From assembly GCA_031310005.1 (NCBI GenBank), contig CM062379.1, positions 7,130,001-7,194,000 on the forward strand: 64,000 bases of DNA, in the 5' to 3' direction. Position 1 is the first letter of the stretch. Every line of letters begins with the position of its first letter. Below the pieces are notes generated by a model. That model did not search any database. It was not told the origin of the DNA and saw nothing but the letters and a program-made list of their open reading frames with translations. Shown in pieces: positions 21,767 through 33,476 of this stretch. The stretch is from Dactylellina haptotyla (Eukaryota > Ascomycota > Orbiliomycetes > Orbiliales > Orbiliaceae). The position numbers were made by a program, and so were the translations under genes.

Positions 21767-24381
21767 ATTGAACCTACCTCACATCTGGAATTTTCTTTTT
21801 GGGGGATTACGAATTGGGCTTTCTTAATGAAGTGACTTTTTTCTTCTCTTCTTTTGTATTTTCTTCTTTGGTTGTCAATATTTTTTCCTTAGAGGGCATG
21901 CATGGCGAAATGGGGCTTTGTTATTATTGCTTTTACAGCGAATTGAACTTTTACGTGATGTTTTTATTCATGATATTCTTTTTTTCGCATCGTCTACCGG
22001 GTTATATCGTTGATAGCAATATTAATGTTGACGTAAGCTATTTTCGATCGGAATTGCTTTCGTATACCAGAAAGTTAGTGATTGCGGCCACTAAAGATAT
22101 CACAACATGTATGAAACTATCTTGCTATTTACGTTCGAGATCAGGAGCTGCGTGGCACGAGTCACGTCGATCCTGAAATCACGATATCGAGCAGACGTCT
22201 TAAAGAGTGTACTGATTAACCAGGAATTTTCAATGTCCAAACGTGTGCGCAATTCGGAGCCCTGAGACGGGCTGCCAGTTGTGTTGAACTAGCAAAGGCA
22301 GAATCAGGCAGGAAATAAATGTCTAAGAAATAGCCTTGCGCCGCCATGGGTGTACGTAAGTAATAAAGAGAGAGCAGGCAATCTTGTTGGCCGCAGCCAG
22401 CTAAATGTCTGGATTCCCGCCGGAGATTTATTCTCATAACGTTCCTTTCCTTAGCATTCCTAGCATTCTGTTTAACTTTGTTTCTTCTAGATTTTATATA
22501 TAGCAAAATAAGTTTTTAAAAAATAAAACACATGGAAAATGTATTCCTGTGAAGCGGTGCTAATGTTACAGTATGAGATCACGGGCGTCGTCACGGGTGG
22601 CTCAACACAAACATGGTTTGTTCAGTTCCAAAAAAATAAATACGCTAACGGAAACAACCTATGGTAAGACCCGGGGGTTGCTCGCATAGGACTGTGAGGA
22701 TGGGGTAAGTGAACACCGCTTCGCTTTTCGGAGGGTGATTCGGTTCCAACCATGCAGGAGCAGCAGCTAAAAACCTCGGGCCGGAGATGTAAGGTCCAAA
22801 GAGAGGTAAGAGGCTGTAAATGTAATTCCTATGCGAGGAGAATTCTGTCTTTTTCAGGTTTCAATACCGAACGTTATAGACACTAAGAGAAAACTACGAA
22901 GTGGAAGAGACAGTGATCACGCATATCAGATCGGATTATATTCGTAAGAGGCAGATCCATGGAGCGAAGCTGAAGTCTGACCATCACCATGCGGAGTGTG
23001 AGTACGGGCATGATGTGAGTAGAAAATATACGAGCTCCAAGCTACCCAAGCTCCATAAGCTTACTGCTGCCCTCTTATTCGTCCACTAGTGCAGCTGCAG
23101 AATGGTGGCAGAAGGTTAGGCTTTCAACTTTTTCTTTTTGAATTCTCTGGATTTTTCAACATGGTATCCACTTTACTTCTTTCTATCTGGAATAATCGAA
23201 TCAACCTATCAGCCGCTTCTGGCAGGGGTAGTGGGATAGATGGTATGTTCTGTACTTCCACCGCAAAAAGAAGCGGCTCACCGTAGCAGGATTTGGTGAC
23301 AAATAGCTGTCGGTGTGCCAAGAAGTGGATTTTTCGTGCATCTGGCAAAAGGTAAACAGAACAAACGTACAGCGGAAAAGGGCACAAGGTGAATATTTTT
23401 CGGATGGGATAAATGCAGGTTGGACATGTTTGTCTGTATGCGTGGTGTATTTTTCGCTCTTTTCGTACAGGGATCTCGAACATATTTTCGGCGAGACGGC
23501 TCACTGCTTGCTTGGATCTCTGTTTATTTTTTGCCATTTCTGCCAGATCGCAGGTGGATTGCGCATTGGATGCTGAATCGTCCATCCCGTAGATAGCACC
23601 CGTAGGTCACACTGACGAGAGAGTGGGCAGAGGTGTGAAGAAGGTTTGTTTGGCTGTGGGTGCGGTAGCTCAGCCCCATTTTTGGCGGATTACGCATCTG
23701 TCCGTGGCAGAAAAGCAGAAAAAGCCCACACCGGCGGCCATACGAGAGGGGCAAAGACTAATAATAGATGCGAGAGCTTTGTACCCGGACGTCGAGTGTC
23801 TTGGCCCCAAGATCTGAACGGGCCCAGCGAGGGTACCGGCTACCTGGCCGCTGGCTGCGAGGCCCTAAGGCTCAGAGGGAGACACATGTACCCTCTACAG
23901 CAGGTGGCAGCAGGGCGAGAGCAGGGCCGGTGAGGCTGAGGAGCCCGAAGAGGGAAAGGAAAAGATTGACGATGTTGACCGGGCTACCTGTTCAACTGGC
24001 CGGGGTGGATATTAAGGACCGGTCTGATACACCGGCTGTGCCAGCTTGAGAGAAAAAATACCATACCAGCTGGTGCGAGTTGCAATCCTACGTATATAAG
24101 CTGACACGATCCCGCCTTCGCCTTTCAGACCTATCCTGTCGCATTCCTGATATTCTCCCCTGGGTATTTAAATCTCTGAAGTCTCTCGTCTATCTCGGGC
24201 TTCAAATCGGGGTACTCCATTCGAACACTCGCAGCGAACGTTGTCGAAAGGTAGCCTGCTCAATACCACAGCTGCAACACATTCCGCAACACCCACACTC
24301 ACTACACTTCTCCCAACCTCCTGTTAACCCCCCCTCCCCCTTAATCTACCATCTCGAAAGAGTATTCGAAGATTCATCGCA
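21767..24381. other. Gene-poor intergenic stretch upstream of the SUR7-family gene
   Basis: About 2.6 kb. The first 400 bp is T-rich and should hold the SPC105 3' UTR. Around 24170-24380 there is a C/T-rich leader likely to be the 5' UTR of the SUR7-family gene. Between these I find no conserved coding frame, tRNA or repeat; short frames have no recognisable product. Confidence 0.5.
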
Positions 24382-25368
24382 ATGGGTAGAGGAGCCAGAG
24401 CCTTCTGCGTCTCGTTGCCGCTCCTGGCAACAGTTGCAACCGCAGTTCTAATCGTGATTTCCACTTTCATCGGCCAGACGAACTCGGGCAACAACTTCCT
24501 GAACAGCCTCTACTTCCTCCGTCTCGACACCCGCTATATCAATGCCCCCGCTGCTCTAGCTGACGTCCCGGGCACGAACCTCGATAACTTTGCTCTCGAC
24601 AAGATTGGCGTCGACCTCTCCATCCAGAACACCGCCAACCTCATCGGCGCCGCCGATTTCTACCAGGCCGGTCTTTGGTCCTATTGCTCAGGAACCTACG
24701 ACAACGCCACCAAGTCCTACAACGTCCAGAACTGCTCCTCCTCCTCCGCCTCCTTCGTCTTCAACATCATTGACATCATCAACGCCGAGGCCAACACTGG
24801 CAAGAACCTCACCTTCCCAGACAGCGTCAACGACTTCTTCAAGGCCGTCAGCGCTCTCACCCGTGCCCAATATGTCTGCTTCCTCGCAGGTATCATCGCC
24901 ACCGGCGCTGAGTTCATCCTCGGTTTCTTTGGCTTCCTTTCACGCTGGGGTTCTTGCGTGACCACCCTCGTGTCCATCTTTGCTTTCCTCGCCCTCCTCG
25001 CCGGCTCTGTTATCAACGTTGCCCTTTACGTTGCTCTCGGCAAGGCCTTCGATGCCACCTACAATACCTTTGGTGTTAACGGCTCGATCAACAGAAAGGT
25101 CTACTCCCTCATGTTCATCGGTGTCGCCATCTCCTTCGGCGCCATGTTGTTCTGGACCTTCTCCACCTGCTGCTGCAGCGGACGTAGAGATAAGATCATG
25201 AAGAAGGAAAAGGGTGGTGCTAGAAGCCCCGTCAAGGGTTACGAGAGAGTCGCCTCTCCTTACATGGGACACGGTGGCCCTGCTCCACCTCCACCACAGC
25301 AGTACGGTCAGACCTACGGCTCCAAGGAAGGTCAATCCTACGAGCCCATGAGACACGCCCAGGTCTAA
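24382..25368 (+). CDS. SUR7/PalI-family four-span membrane protein
   Basis: Intronless, 328 aa. First membrane segment at residues about 8-30 (LPLLATVATAVLIVISTFIG), then a large extracellular loop with the pattern GLWSYCSG followed by a second cysteine (NVQNCSS), as in claudin-like SUR7 proteins. Three more spans follow at about 170-192 (VCFLAGIIATGAEFILGFFG), 197-222 and 240-262 (LMFIGVAISFGAMLFWTF), then a CCCSGRR cysteine cluster that could be palmitoylated and a cytosolic tail rich in Pro, Gly and Gln. The loop has N-glycosylation sites (NATK, NCSS, NLTF). SUR7 proteins mark eisosomes and affect cell wall and endocytosis; PalI/Rim9 relatives act in pH sensing. Which branch this belongs to I cannot say. 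Codon use is strongly biased to C-ending codons in the first two thirds, which suggests high expression. Confidence 0.85.
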   Translation: MGRGARAFCVSLPLLATVATAVLIVISTFIGQTNSGNNFLNSLYFLRLDTRYINAPAALADVPGTNLDNFALDKIGVDLSIQNTANLIGAADFYQAGLWSYCSGTYDNATKSYNVQNCSSSSASFVFNIIDIINAEANTGKNLTFPDSVNDFFKAVSALTRAQYVCFLAGIIATGAEFILGFFGFLSRWGSCVTTLVSIFAFLALLAGSVINVALYVALGKAFDATYNTFGVNGSINRKVYSLMFIGVAISFGAMLFWTFSTCCCSGRRDKIMKKEKGGARSPVKGYERVASPYMGHGGPAPPPPQQYGQTYGSKEGQSYEPMRHAQV

Positions 25369-26190
25369 GCTGTTAATTCGTTAATGGCTGTTAATGTAAT
25401 TTTTGGTAGCCCTTTTTTTCCAATGTTCATTAGTAATGATAATGATAGTGGACGAGAGGTAAGCTATTGTGGAAAGATGGCGGTGGTAGATGAATAATTG
25501 GCTGGTTGTTGTTCGCTGGAGCGATGAAATGACTCTCTGAGTGGAGGGTAGTATCTTCTTGACGATCGCTTTGACTTGGATCATAGGATGGTTGTTGCTT
25601 TTTTTTATCTTTCTCTGTTCTTTTTTTTCTTCAGGGAACTGTGTGCGCATTGGCGTTCTAGAAGGCGTTTCTCTTTCTTTTATTCATGAAAACCAACTGT
25701 TACGAACTCTCCTTGATATACCCACCAACTTAGCTTAGGAATTTTTGAACAAATATAAAAAGCACATTTTAAATCAGATTTACACCTTTCAATTCTCGTA
25801 GTTAGATATATACTTAGTGCTCGTGGAATGTAAGTTGATGGTGAAAGTGAAGATTGGCCGTCGATCTATATACATGTACTTCGTACCGTGCTCGCCATGC
25901 GCTTCGTCTTGCACATGTCCCCCCAAAAAGAGTATATACAAGAAAGGATGTGTAGTGCAAAAAGAGGTGGTTAGTAGCCCAGACTCCATCCTAAAACTTT
26001 TTTTTTGCTATCAAACAGGTGGAATTGGTATACATATACAATATAATCGAAATGAAAGCAACATCGCGGCGGAAAAGTCTAATAATGTAAGTCTATCGTG
26101 TATGCATGTATATGTCGGACATTAGTTCTCTTTTTTCACAATCTCGATCGCCAAATACCCCTCTCTTTTCTTCAAAGTCTAACAATCTCT
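25369..26190. other. Intergenic between convergent genes
   Basis: About 820 bp carrying the 3' UTRs of the SUR7-family gene and of MEF1. T-rich on the plus strand at 25590-25635, AT-rich elsewhere. No gene was seen. Confidence 0.5.
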
Positions 26191-28744
26191 TTACTTCTCT
26201 TTCGCGGCCAATTCCTTCTCGTGCTTCTCAATCAACTCCTTCTGATGTTGTGGCATCGCGGGACTGTATTTCAAAAACTCCATAGTAAACTCTCCCTTAC
26301 CTTGCGTCGCCGCTCTCAGCACGCTCGAGAACCCAAACATGCTATGCAACCCGGCCTCGGCGTACATTGTGAAATCATCCACTCCGACTTCGGTATCCTC
26401 AATGATTGCATTTCTCTTATTCATCAACCCGACAATGGCACCTTGGAACTCCGCGGGCGAGGTGATCGCAACCCGCATGATAGGCTCCAAGATGATGGCC
26501 TTCGCATCCTTGAACGCCTTCCTCATAGCCGCCTGCGTCGCTGTCTTGAACGCCATTTCGGACGAATCGACAACGTGAGTGGCACCATCGTTCACGGTCA
26601 TCTTCACACCCAACACTTTATGTCCAAGTAACGGTCCCTTGTCACAGCTGGCTCTGAAACCCTTCTCACAAGCAAAGATGAACTTCTCGTCGATGGCGCC
26701 ACCAAAGACGGCGTTCTCGAACTCGTTTTCACCGAGGTTACCTGTAGGCTCAATGATACCGGCTACCCGAGCGAAATCACCAGCACCACCGGATTGCTTC
26801 TTGAGGGTGTGGTCAAAGAGGACCTTTTCTGTGACGGTTTCACGGTAGGCCACTTTAGGTTGGCCGGTGATGCAGTCGACATTGTACTCACGGCGCATGC
26901 GCTCGACGTAGATTTCGATGTGCAGTTCGCCCATACCGGAGATGATGGTTTCCTGGGATTCTGGGTCTTGGGTGACGCGGAAGGTCGGATCTTCGCGCTG
27001 GAAACGGGACATGGCTTTGGAGAAGTTGGCGGTTTGGTTGTTGGATTTGGGCTTGATGGCGAGCGAGATGACGGGTTCGGGAACGTGCATGGATTGCTAT
27101 ATTATTTTCATCATGATTAGTAGTTTATTCATATGATGGCATATGGTGTTCAGGAGGTCTTACGAGAGTGTATGATTGCTGTCCGTCGGAGAAGGTATCA
27201 CCAGATGCGCAGTCGACACCAAAAACAGCACAGATCTCACCAGCACCGATGGAGTCAACGTCCTCCATCTCGTCGGAGTGCATTCTAACAAGTCTGGGCA
27301 CCTTGACCTTCTTGCCTGTTCGGACGTTGTAGACGAAGCCAGCACGCTTCAACGTTCCTTGGTAGACTCTGATGTAGGTGAGCTGTCCGAAGTTGCTTTC
27401 CTCCAGCTTGAACGCTAGACCGATGAAAGGTGCCGCATTGTAGGGGACCAAGGCGACGGGCATTTCATTGCGCTTTCGGTCCAACGCTGTGTTTTTGATC
27501 TCGCCGGGGTTGGGGAGGTAATCGATGACACCGTCCAGCATAGGCTGGACTCCCTTATCGGCGAGGGCAGAGCCCATAAAGACTGGTGTGAACTTGAGCC
27601 CCAATGTTGTCCTTCGGATCGCAGCTTTTAGTTGGTCGTTGGTGGGGACCTTCTCATCAAGCCAGATCTCAGCGATTTCATCGTCAACGTCAGCCAATGC
27701 AGCGATGAGCATCGACCGTCTTTCGTTCGCCAATTCCTTGACCTTTTCTGGGATTTCGTCTGTTTCCTTGACGATGGTACCTCTTGGTCCTTCGAAGTAG
27801 ATGGCCTTCATACGGACAAGGTCGACGATTCCTCGTAGTTCGTCTTCAGTACCGATTGGGACCTGGATGGCGGCAGCTGGAATCTTGAGTTTGGCGTTCA
27901 TCTGGTCGATAACCTTGAACGGGTTGGCACCCATGCGGTCGAGCTTGTTGATGAAGGATATCCTGGGAACATTGTACCGGCGCATCTGACGATCTACGGT
28001 GATAGTTTGGCTTTGCACTCCACCAACAGCGCAGAGAATCATGACCGCACCGTCGAGAACTCGAAGCGCACGCTCAACCTCGACGGTAAAGTCGATATGG
28101 CCTGGTGTATCGATCAAGTTTATGTGGTATTTCTGGTCGACGCCCTGATCATCCTTCTTGACCCAATCGCAGAATGTAGCGGCGGATTTGATGGTGATAC
28201 CCTTCTCTCGCTCCAGGTCCATGGAGTCCATCTTGGCGCCGACTGAGTCCTTGCCGCGGACTTCGTGGATGGAGTGGATACGGCCGGTGTAGTAGAGGAC
28301 TCGCTCGGTGGCTGTGGTCTTACCGGAGTCGATATGGGCGGCGATACCGATGTTACGGATGTGCTGCAGGCGGTCGAGTTCTTTGGGGTCCATTCGGGAG
28401 AGGATGCTTTCTGTGCTGATTGCTTCGACTCCTTCTGCCGCCTCTGCTAGACTGTATGCACAGAATACGATTATCAGTATTCGATGAGCTTTTTTAGAAA
28501 TAAACCAATTGGTAGGATAATTGATGAAATACAAGCTAACTTACACTGCAGCAGCGGCACTCTGATGCCTAATCCCGTACGCAGGTAAGCATCGCGGAAC
28601 ATATGGTAGCCTGCTGTTCAGCGCTGATACTCTGGTGGTGGTTGCCCTCGGAGCGAGGGAGCGCAGCGGTGTAGGCCGAGGCACCGGCGCAAGGACACTG
28701 AACGAACGGCATTGCCGCCGCAGAATATGAGCTCGGGCTTTCAT
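26191..28744 (-). CDS. MEF1: Mitochondrial elongation factor G (mtEF-G1)
   Basis: Three exons: 28744-28545, 28451-27164, 27096-26191; introns of 93 bp (phase 2) and 67 bp (phase 0); 797 aa. Exon 1 encodes an Arg/Ser/Ala-rich mitochondrial targeting sequence with no acidic residues. The G domain follows: [10 protein letters not shown] (P loop), [11 protein letters not shown] (switch I), [19 protein letters not shown] and GSALADKG. Domain II, then [17 protein letters not shown], domain IV and the C-terminal EF-G domain complete the protein. It drives translocation on the mitochondrial ribosome by GTP hydrolysis. Length and motif order match Mef1, not Mef2 or cytosolic eEF2. Divergent from PBDC1, with 512 bp between the starts. 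Confidence 0.95.
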
Positions 28745-29256
28745 GGTGACAGGACTGCCGGCGAGGCAATTGGAGAAGCGACTGGCGCACGTTCTAAGGC
28801 GTGGTGATGGAGTTTGTCGGCGAGGATGTTTTGAGGTTGAGAAAAGCTGGGCCGAAATTTTCTTAGCGAGCGAGGCGGCATGCGCACTTGCGATTGTGCG
28901 GCACGTTTTGGAGATGTCACAAATACATCTACATAACGACTAGTTTTTGATACTTATAGGATAGGGGACTATAAGCATAGCCTCCAAACCTTGGATACAA
29001 GTTTGCGATCCTTGAATCCGTTCTACATTGAGGTATACAAGCTGATGTCCGCGATGAGGCTCTGCGGCGCTGTGAGGCGCGGTGGGGCAGCAGAGTTTTG
29101 AGAGGCGGCGCCAAACAGCCCACCAAACCATCTCCAAGCAGCCCCGCCACCACCTTCAACTTCAACTACCACAGCTACCCCGACAGCTACCCCGACAGCT
29201 ACCCCGACAGCTACCCCGACAGCGTCTATAGAACCCTAAACGAGGAAACCGCCAGA
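28745..29256. promoter_or_regulatory. Bidirectional promoter between MEF1 and PBDC1
   Basis: About 510 bp between divergent genes. It includes the 12-bp tandem repeat listed separately, which lies in the likely 5' UTR of PBDC1. Confidence 0.5.
29175..29222 (+). repeat. 12-bp tandem repeat, four copies
   Basis: Four perfect copies of CTACCCCGACAG, ending 34 bp before the PBDC1 start codon. The reading frame through the repeat is continuous with PBDC1 (it would encode SYPD units), but no ATG exists upstream in that frame, so it is most likely leader sequence. Confidence 0.85.
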
Positions 29257-30138
29257 ATGGCTTCTACGTTCAACGCCGAGACGGCGGATAACTTTGAGGA
29301 TGTATGGTCGTTCAACTGCACCTCTGCGTGGCCGAGCTAACAAATCACCCTTGCGAATAGATCGAGAAGCAGTTCGCCGTCAAGAGTACGCTCTCTACCC
29401 TCTCCGATACTACCGATATATCATAGTCTCACATATGGATTTCTACTATTGCAGCCGTGATGTACATGCAAACACACTTCTCCCTGCTCGAAAGCCGCAA
29501 GGGCAGCGAACTCAAATTGACCAAGATCGATGACGAAATATACGAACACTTCAAGGAAACCTTCCCGGAGATCGATGTTTCGCAAAAGCTGGACGAAGGG
29601 GCGATGAAGAGCAAGGAAGGCAAGGCAAAGTGGAGAGATTTCATCAACCAGTACGAGAAGAAGGTGCGTTCAACACACTCGATCTAATGCTGCTCATTTG
29701 GTTGGTTTGGTGCACTGGTTGAATGAAAACTGTTGATTCTCATACGGATGGGTAACAGATTGCGGACTTTAATTTTGGCACTATGTTGAGGGATAGCCCT
29801 AAGGCGGATTATGATCAACATACAACAATATTCGGTAAGTCTGGGAAGCCTCTGCGTTCTGCGCATGATGTTGGCGGCATGAAGAGTTGCTAACTTTAGT
29901 ACCACAGCCGTCAGAATGCAGGTATGATTATAGATATTTACCCAACCGTTAGAAACCGAGCAACGCTAATAGAACCACGCCACAATCGTTTCAGTTCTAC
30001 GCCATTGAAATTGCACGGTATGTTGCTGCTCCTGGCCGCCATTTGGGAAATGGATGCTAACATGTCACGGTCATACCTAGGAATAAACTCGGTCTGAACG
30101 ACTGGGTGTACGAAGAAGCCCAAAAGCAAAAGAGCTAG
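29257..30138 (+). CDS. PBDC1/Ypl225w (Chp1) family, eEF1A co-translational chaperone
   Basis: Seven exons inferred from splice sites and phase: 29257-29301, 29361-29385, 29455-29663, 29759-29834, 29908-29921, 29995-30017, 30081-30138; 149 aa. The spliced protein contains the family blocks IEKQFAVK, KLTKIDDEIYEHFKETFP, KAKWRDFINQYEKKIADFNF, GTMLRDSPKADYDQHTTIFA, VRMQFYAIEIARNKLGLNDW in the right order. Family members (Polysacc_synt_4/PBDC1 domain, historically misnamed) bind nascent eEF1A and help it fold. Exons of 25, 14 and 23 nt are unusually short; the protein is continuous only if all are used. Cytosolic, no signal peptide. Start chosen at the only in-frame ATG before the conserved region. 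Confidence 0.88.
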
Positions 30139-30661
30139 ATGTGCTATCCAGCTTTCGTATGGCCACGGAATTGGACAATACCTACAAAGAATCATCTCGG
30201 TCTGTTATCTTGGCATTCGGGCTTACAGAGGACCCCGCACTTGAATCCTCGCATCATCGCCGTATCAGCTGGAGATCGTAGGTGGGTCTAGATTATACCA
30301 AAATATTGTAAATCACGATGAGTTTTTGAATGTTTGAGAATGGTCTCAAAGACTAGACGCTTGATATTTAGCATTTGTATATACCCTATCCGCATATTGT
30401 GATTCATTGCCCAGTTTGGTATAATCGAATGCTCGACTAAAGAGACCTAAAGGTTTTGCAAGCTACTCGATCTTCTAAATTACAAATGTAGATACAAATG
30501 AATCGAAATATACATGAATGACAAGGGATCGAAGAAGGTTGGAACGCGTTCGATTGAACAACTAGTATTATCCTTGATTTCAACAAAGTATTCGCGCGAG
30601 AAACGTTGGACGAAGAGCAAATAATTCGGATTACAACCAAATCGTAATTCTATACAATTAT
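30139..30661. other. Intergenic between convergent genes
   Basis: About 520 bp; 3' UTRs of PBDC1 and of the first secreted-protein gene. It marks a visible shift to AT-rich sequence. No gene was seen. Confidence 0.45.
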
Positions 30662-31783
30662 CTATGCCGATTTGTTTGGCTCGGATATTGTAGAATTCTC
30701 CCATGACGCACCTATCTCCGGAATATAGTTAAGACTAGGATCGCAAACACCCCTTCCAGTGATACTGCCCTTGCTATCAGTCACAGGCCTGGCCCCTTCG
30801 ATTGTAATTTGAATATCGGTGTTATCCTTATAGTATAGCGTTCCAGTGAACCTGTCCGTTGTTCTGGGCTTCCGATTGTGATCCACGGAAGCGTCCAACG
30901 CGCAAGACCAGGTCACCCGATCTTCCTTGTTCAACTCTTCCACATATGATGTACCGTTAGTGGTTGCGTCTAGCGGACCTGAATATTCTAAAACTGAGAT
31001 TACGTATCGCTTAGGCGTGACGAATGGCCAGAACGTCCGCGGGAATTCCTTAAGATAAGTATCATCGTAGTCTATTTCCAGGTATCCATCTTGAAGTCGC
31101 GTAGACCTGAAATCGCAAATCTTAAGGACACCACTTTGTCCAATGCAATCAAGTTGCCGACAGAGTGATTTACTGGTGTCGAACTTGACTCTCTTGTAGG
31201 TTCCAGATGTGATCCACATGCGTGTGTCATTCTTCTGCGGATAAGTGTACTTGATTTCGCCTAAATATCTCGCAAACTCTACTGCGGTGACTCCACCGTG
31301 GGGGTCATCAGAAGGTAGATAGCTACCGACAATTTTTCCAAAGCGCTGTGGACTTTCACTCTGTTCGCCCGCCCGTATCCCTCGGCATAGCTGCTGCTTC
31401 TATATTGGTTTTATTAAAATAAAATTTAGCATATATAACGGTGTAGGTTTGTGAGTACAGGGTATGCGAAGCGTTCCCGGCATTTGATTTAAGCAAGAAT
31501 AGGGGAGAGATTGACAGAGAATTGAATAGACTAAATTAGATCGCGCGTAGATGTGATCGTAGTGGGGAGGAGATTGCCTCCATATACGTACCACTAGTGC
31601 TAGTTCTACTTCATCCGATGGCTGATCATTGTCGCTTCGTCTCTTGAATGGTTTCGTGACCAGCTCTTCCCTGCTCCGGATGTAATTTTTATCGGTATTT
31701 AAGGCAACTAAGGGAGTTGCATGAATTGCGGGTAATAAACATGATAGGATGAACAAAGATATCACCAGAGTGAGTCTGATCAT
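30662..31783 (-). CDS. Secreted six-cysteine protein A, unknown family
   Basis: Two exons, 31783-31592 and 31399-30662, 192-bp intron in phase 0; 309 aa. The N terminus is a clear signal peptide (LTLVISLFILSCLLPAIHA), followed by a short charged stretch with a KPFKRRS site that a Kex2-type protease could cut. The rest holds six cysteines in the blocks QQLCRG, LCRQLDCIG, LKICDF, TWSCA and GRGVCDPSL, plus DRFTGTLYYKDNTDIQITIE. N-glycosylation sites are present (NDT, NGT, NST). Every cysteine and the YY-N-DI-I-IE motif recur in protein B next door, with the intron at the same place and phase, so the two are paralogues. I recognise no known domain. Reduced or oxidised, six cysteines would allow three disulphides. 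Likely an extracellular or effector-like protein, which is inference only. Confidence 0.75.
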
Positions 31784-32581
31784 ATTTAAAGACTTTATGC
31801 TCAGTAGGTGTTGAAATTTATGTCTGAATACGTATTATATTGTGGATGTCTGTTCCCTCGATAAAATCATATATCTTAAATTTCTGTATATTTTCTTTGG
31901 ACTCCGCGCGGGCTTCTGCTTCTAATATAGGCAATAATAATTCAGGTTATTAATGAAGAAAATTTCATTCATAGAGTAACACATGTATTCCAAGTAGTAT
32001 TTTGGATAGAATTGCTAAAACATCATACGTTTGTGAAATTAATATTGTTAGCCTATCTGAAACCGTGTTTGTTATCTCAAATGTTAGGTTTCTAGAGGTT
32101 GGTCCACTATATAGATACTTAGTTATGGCCTCATTCATGAACCGTCTAGATATAAATGGGCAAGTTGGAGGCACAAAAAAGTAACAAAATTACTCGCGCG
32201 TGAAACGAATCGCAAAATTGGCTAAGTTGATTTTGAAAGTGTGAGAGCTGGCGCTATATACACGAACAGCGGGGAAGTGTGAGTATTCGAATTTGGATAA
32301 ATTTACGTCAGAGATAACAGTGGTTATGCGTATGATATTGATGATTAGAACTTGAAAGCCAGAGTCGGCTTGTAGCCGAGTAACTACAGAATTCACAAGA
32401 GAATCCAGCGCAACAATCCTAAATAACTCTATTGAACCTAGCTGTCCAATGGTATTAAATAAAATAACAAACTTTTTGTGTCATTTAATACCGGTCTCCA
32501 CTAGGAACAAGAATACGCAGGGAAGCTAAATACGGAGTTTCTACCCCGTGATACCATCTCTATGTTGCTATATATTAGGGA
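31784..32581. other. AT-rich intergenic between the secreted paralogues
   Basis: About 800 bp, clearly AT-rich by eye. It holds the promoter of gene A and the 3' UTR of gene B. No third copy or relic of the family could be read here. Confidence 0.45.
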
Positions 32582-33476
32582 CTAAATATAAGCTATATAA
32601 GGTGTATGCGAATACTCAAAGCGATTGGGCAGCGAACTCAGAGCAGGATCGCAATAACCCCTCGTGGTCAGATTAAACCCATTTTCGATACGCCTACCAG
32701 CTTCGATAGAGATCGAAATGTCCTGGTTACCTTGGTAATATATGATTCCCTTAAATCTGTCTGATGACTTAGGGCGACGATCCTTCCGAGTATAATCTGA
32801 GGCACAGGACCAAGTGTCCACTCCCGAATCAACCCAGTTTTCAATCTCACCAACGAGATTGAATCTTGGGTCGTATCTTCCGTAGTATGGGTCTAGTGAG
32901 GGCCAAGCCGTCCAAAGAAACACTATAAATGTATCAAGAGTAAGATTCACATTTAGAGACCCCCCGGAAAGCGAAATAGGTCTAGAATCGCAGATATTGA
33001 GAACAGCACCGTTCCCAATGCATCCCAACTGTTTGCAGCGTGAGTCCTTTGTTGTGGTAAACTCCAATGAAGCAATATTCCAGGGTTCGGGAAACCATTG
33101 CCATTTGTGTGGGTTACGCTCCGCGGGCCACTGAATGGAAGTCATGAATGCAAAGTATTCAGTCGCAGTAATTCCGCCGTCGAGAGATTCATTAGGTTGG
33201 TAGGAAATGTTAAACCGACCGAATCTTTGTTGTTGGGTCGCATTAGACAAGTTTCCCCGGAACTCTTGACATACAGTCCTCTAGATAGTATATTTGATCC
33301 ATTTAGTACGGCTTTCACGAATGGCTTTATATTACAGTAAATAAGGATGGGGCACATACGGCTGACTCTAGATTTACTTGGTCGATTGATGGTCTCCCGC
33401 CTGCTGAAGCCGCTTGAATCCCCTGTAAGATGGAAGATATGACTAGTAAATTGGAAACAAGATGCAAAGTGAGCAT
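32582..33476 (-). CDS. Secreted six-cysteine protein B, paralogue of A
   Basis: Two exons, 33476-33360 and 33280-32582, 79-bp intron in phase 0; 271 aa. Signal peptide at the N terminus (LHLVSNLLVISSILQGIQA). Six cysteines match protein A: TVCQEF, RCKQLGCIG, LNICDS, TWSCAS, RGYCDPAL. Shared blocks also include QQRFGRF, GGITATEYFAF, DRFKGIIYYQGNQDISISIE. It lacks the basic pro-like segment of A and so is shorter at the N terminus. Several N-glycosylation sites (NLS, NAT, NIS, NES, NLT). Transcribed in the same direction as A, with A downstream, so a tandem duplication is the simplest origin; the two have diverged well beyond half of their residues by eye, so it is not recent. Function unknown; no domain recognised. 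Confidence 0.75.
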
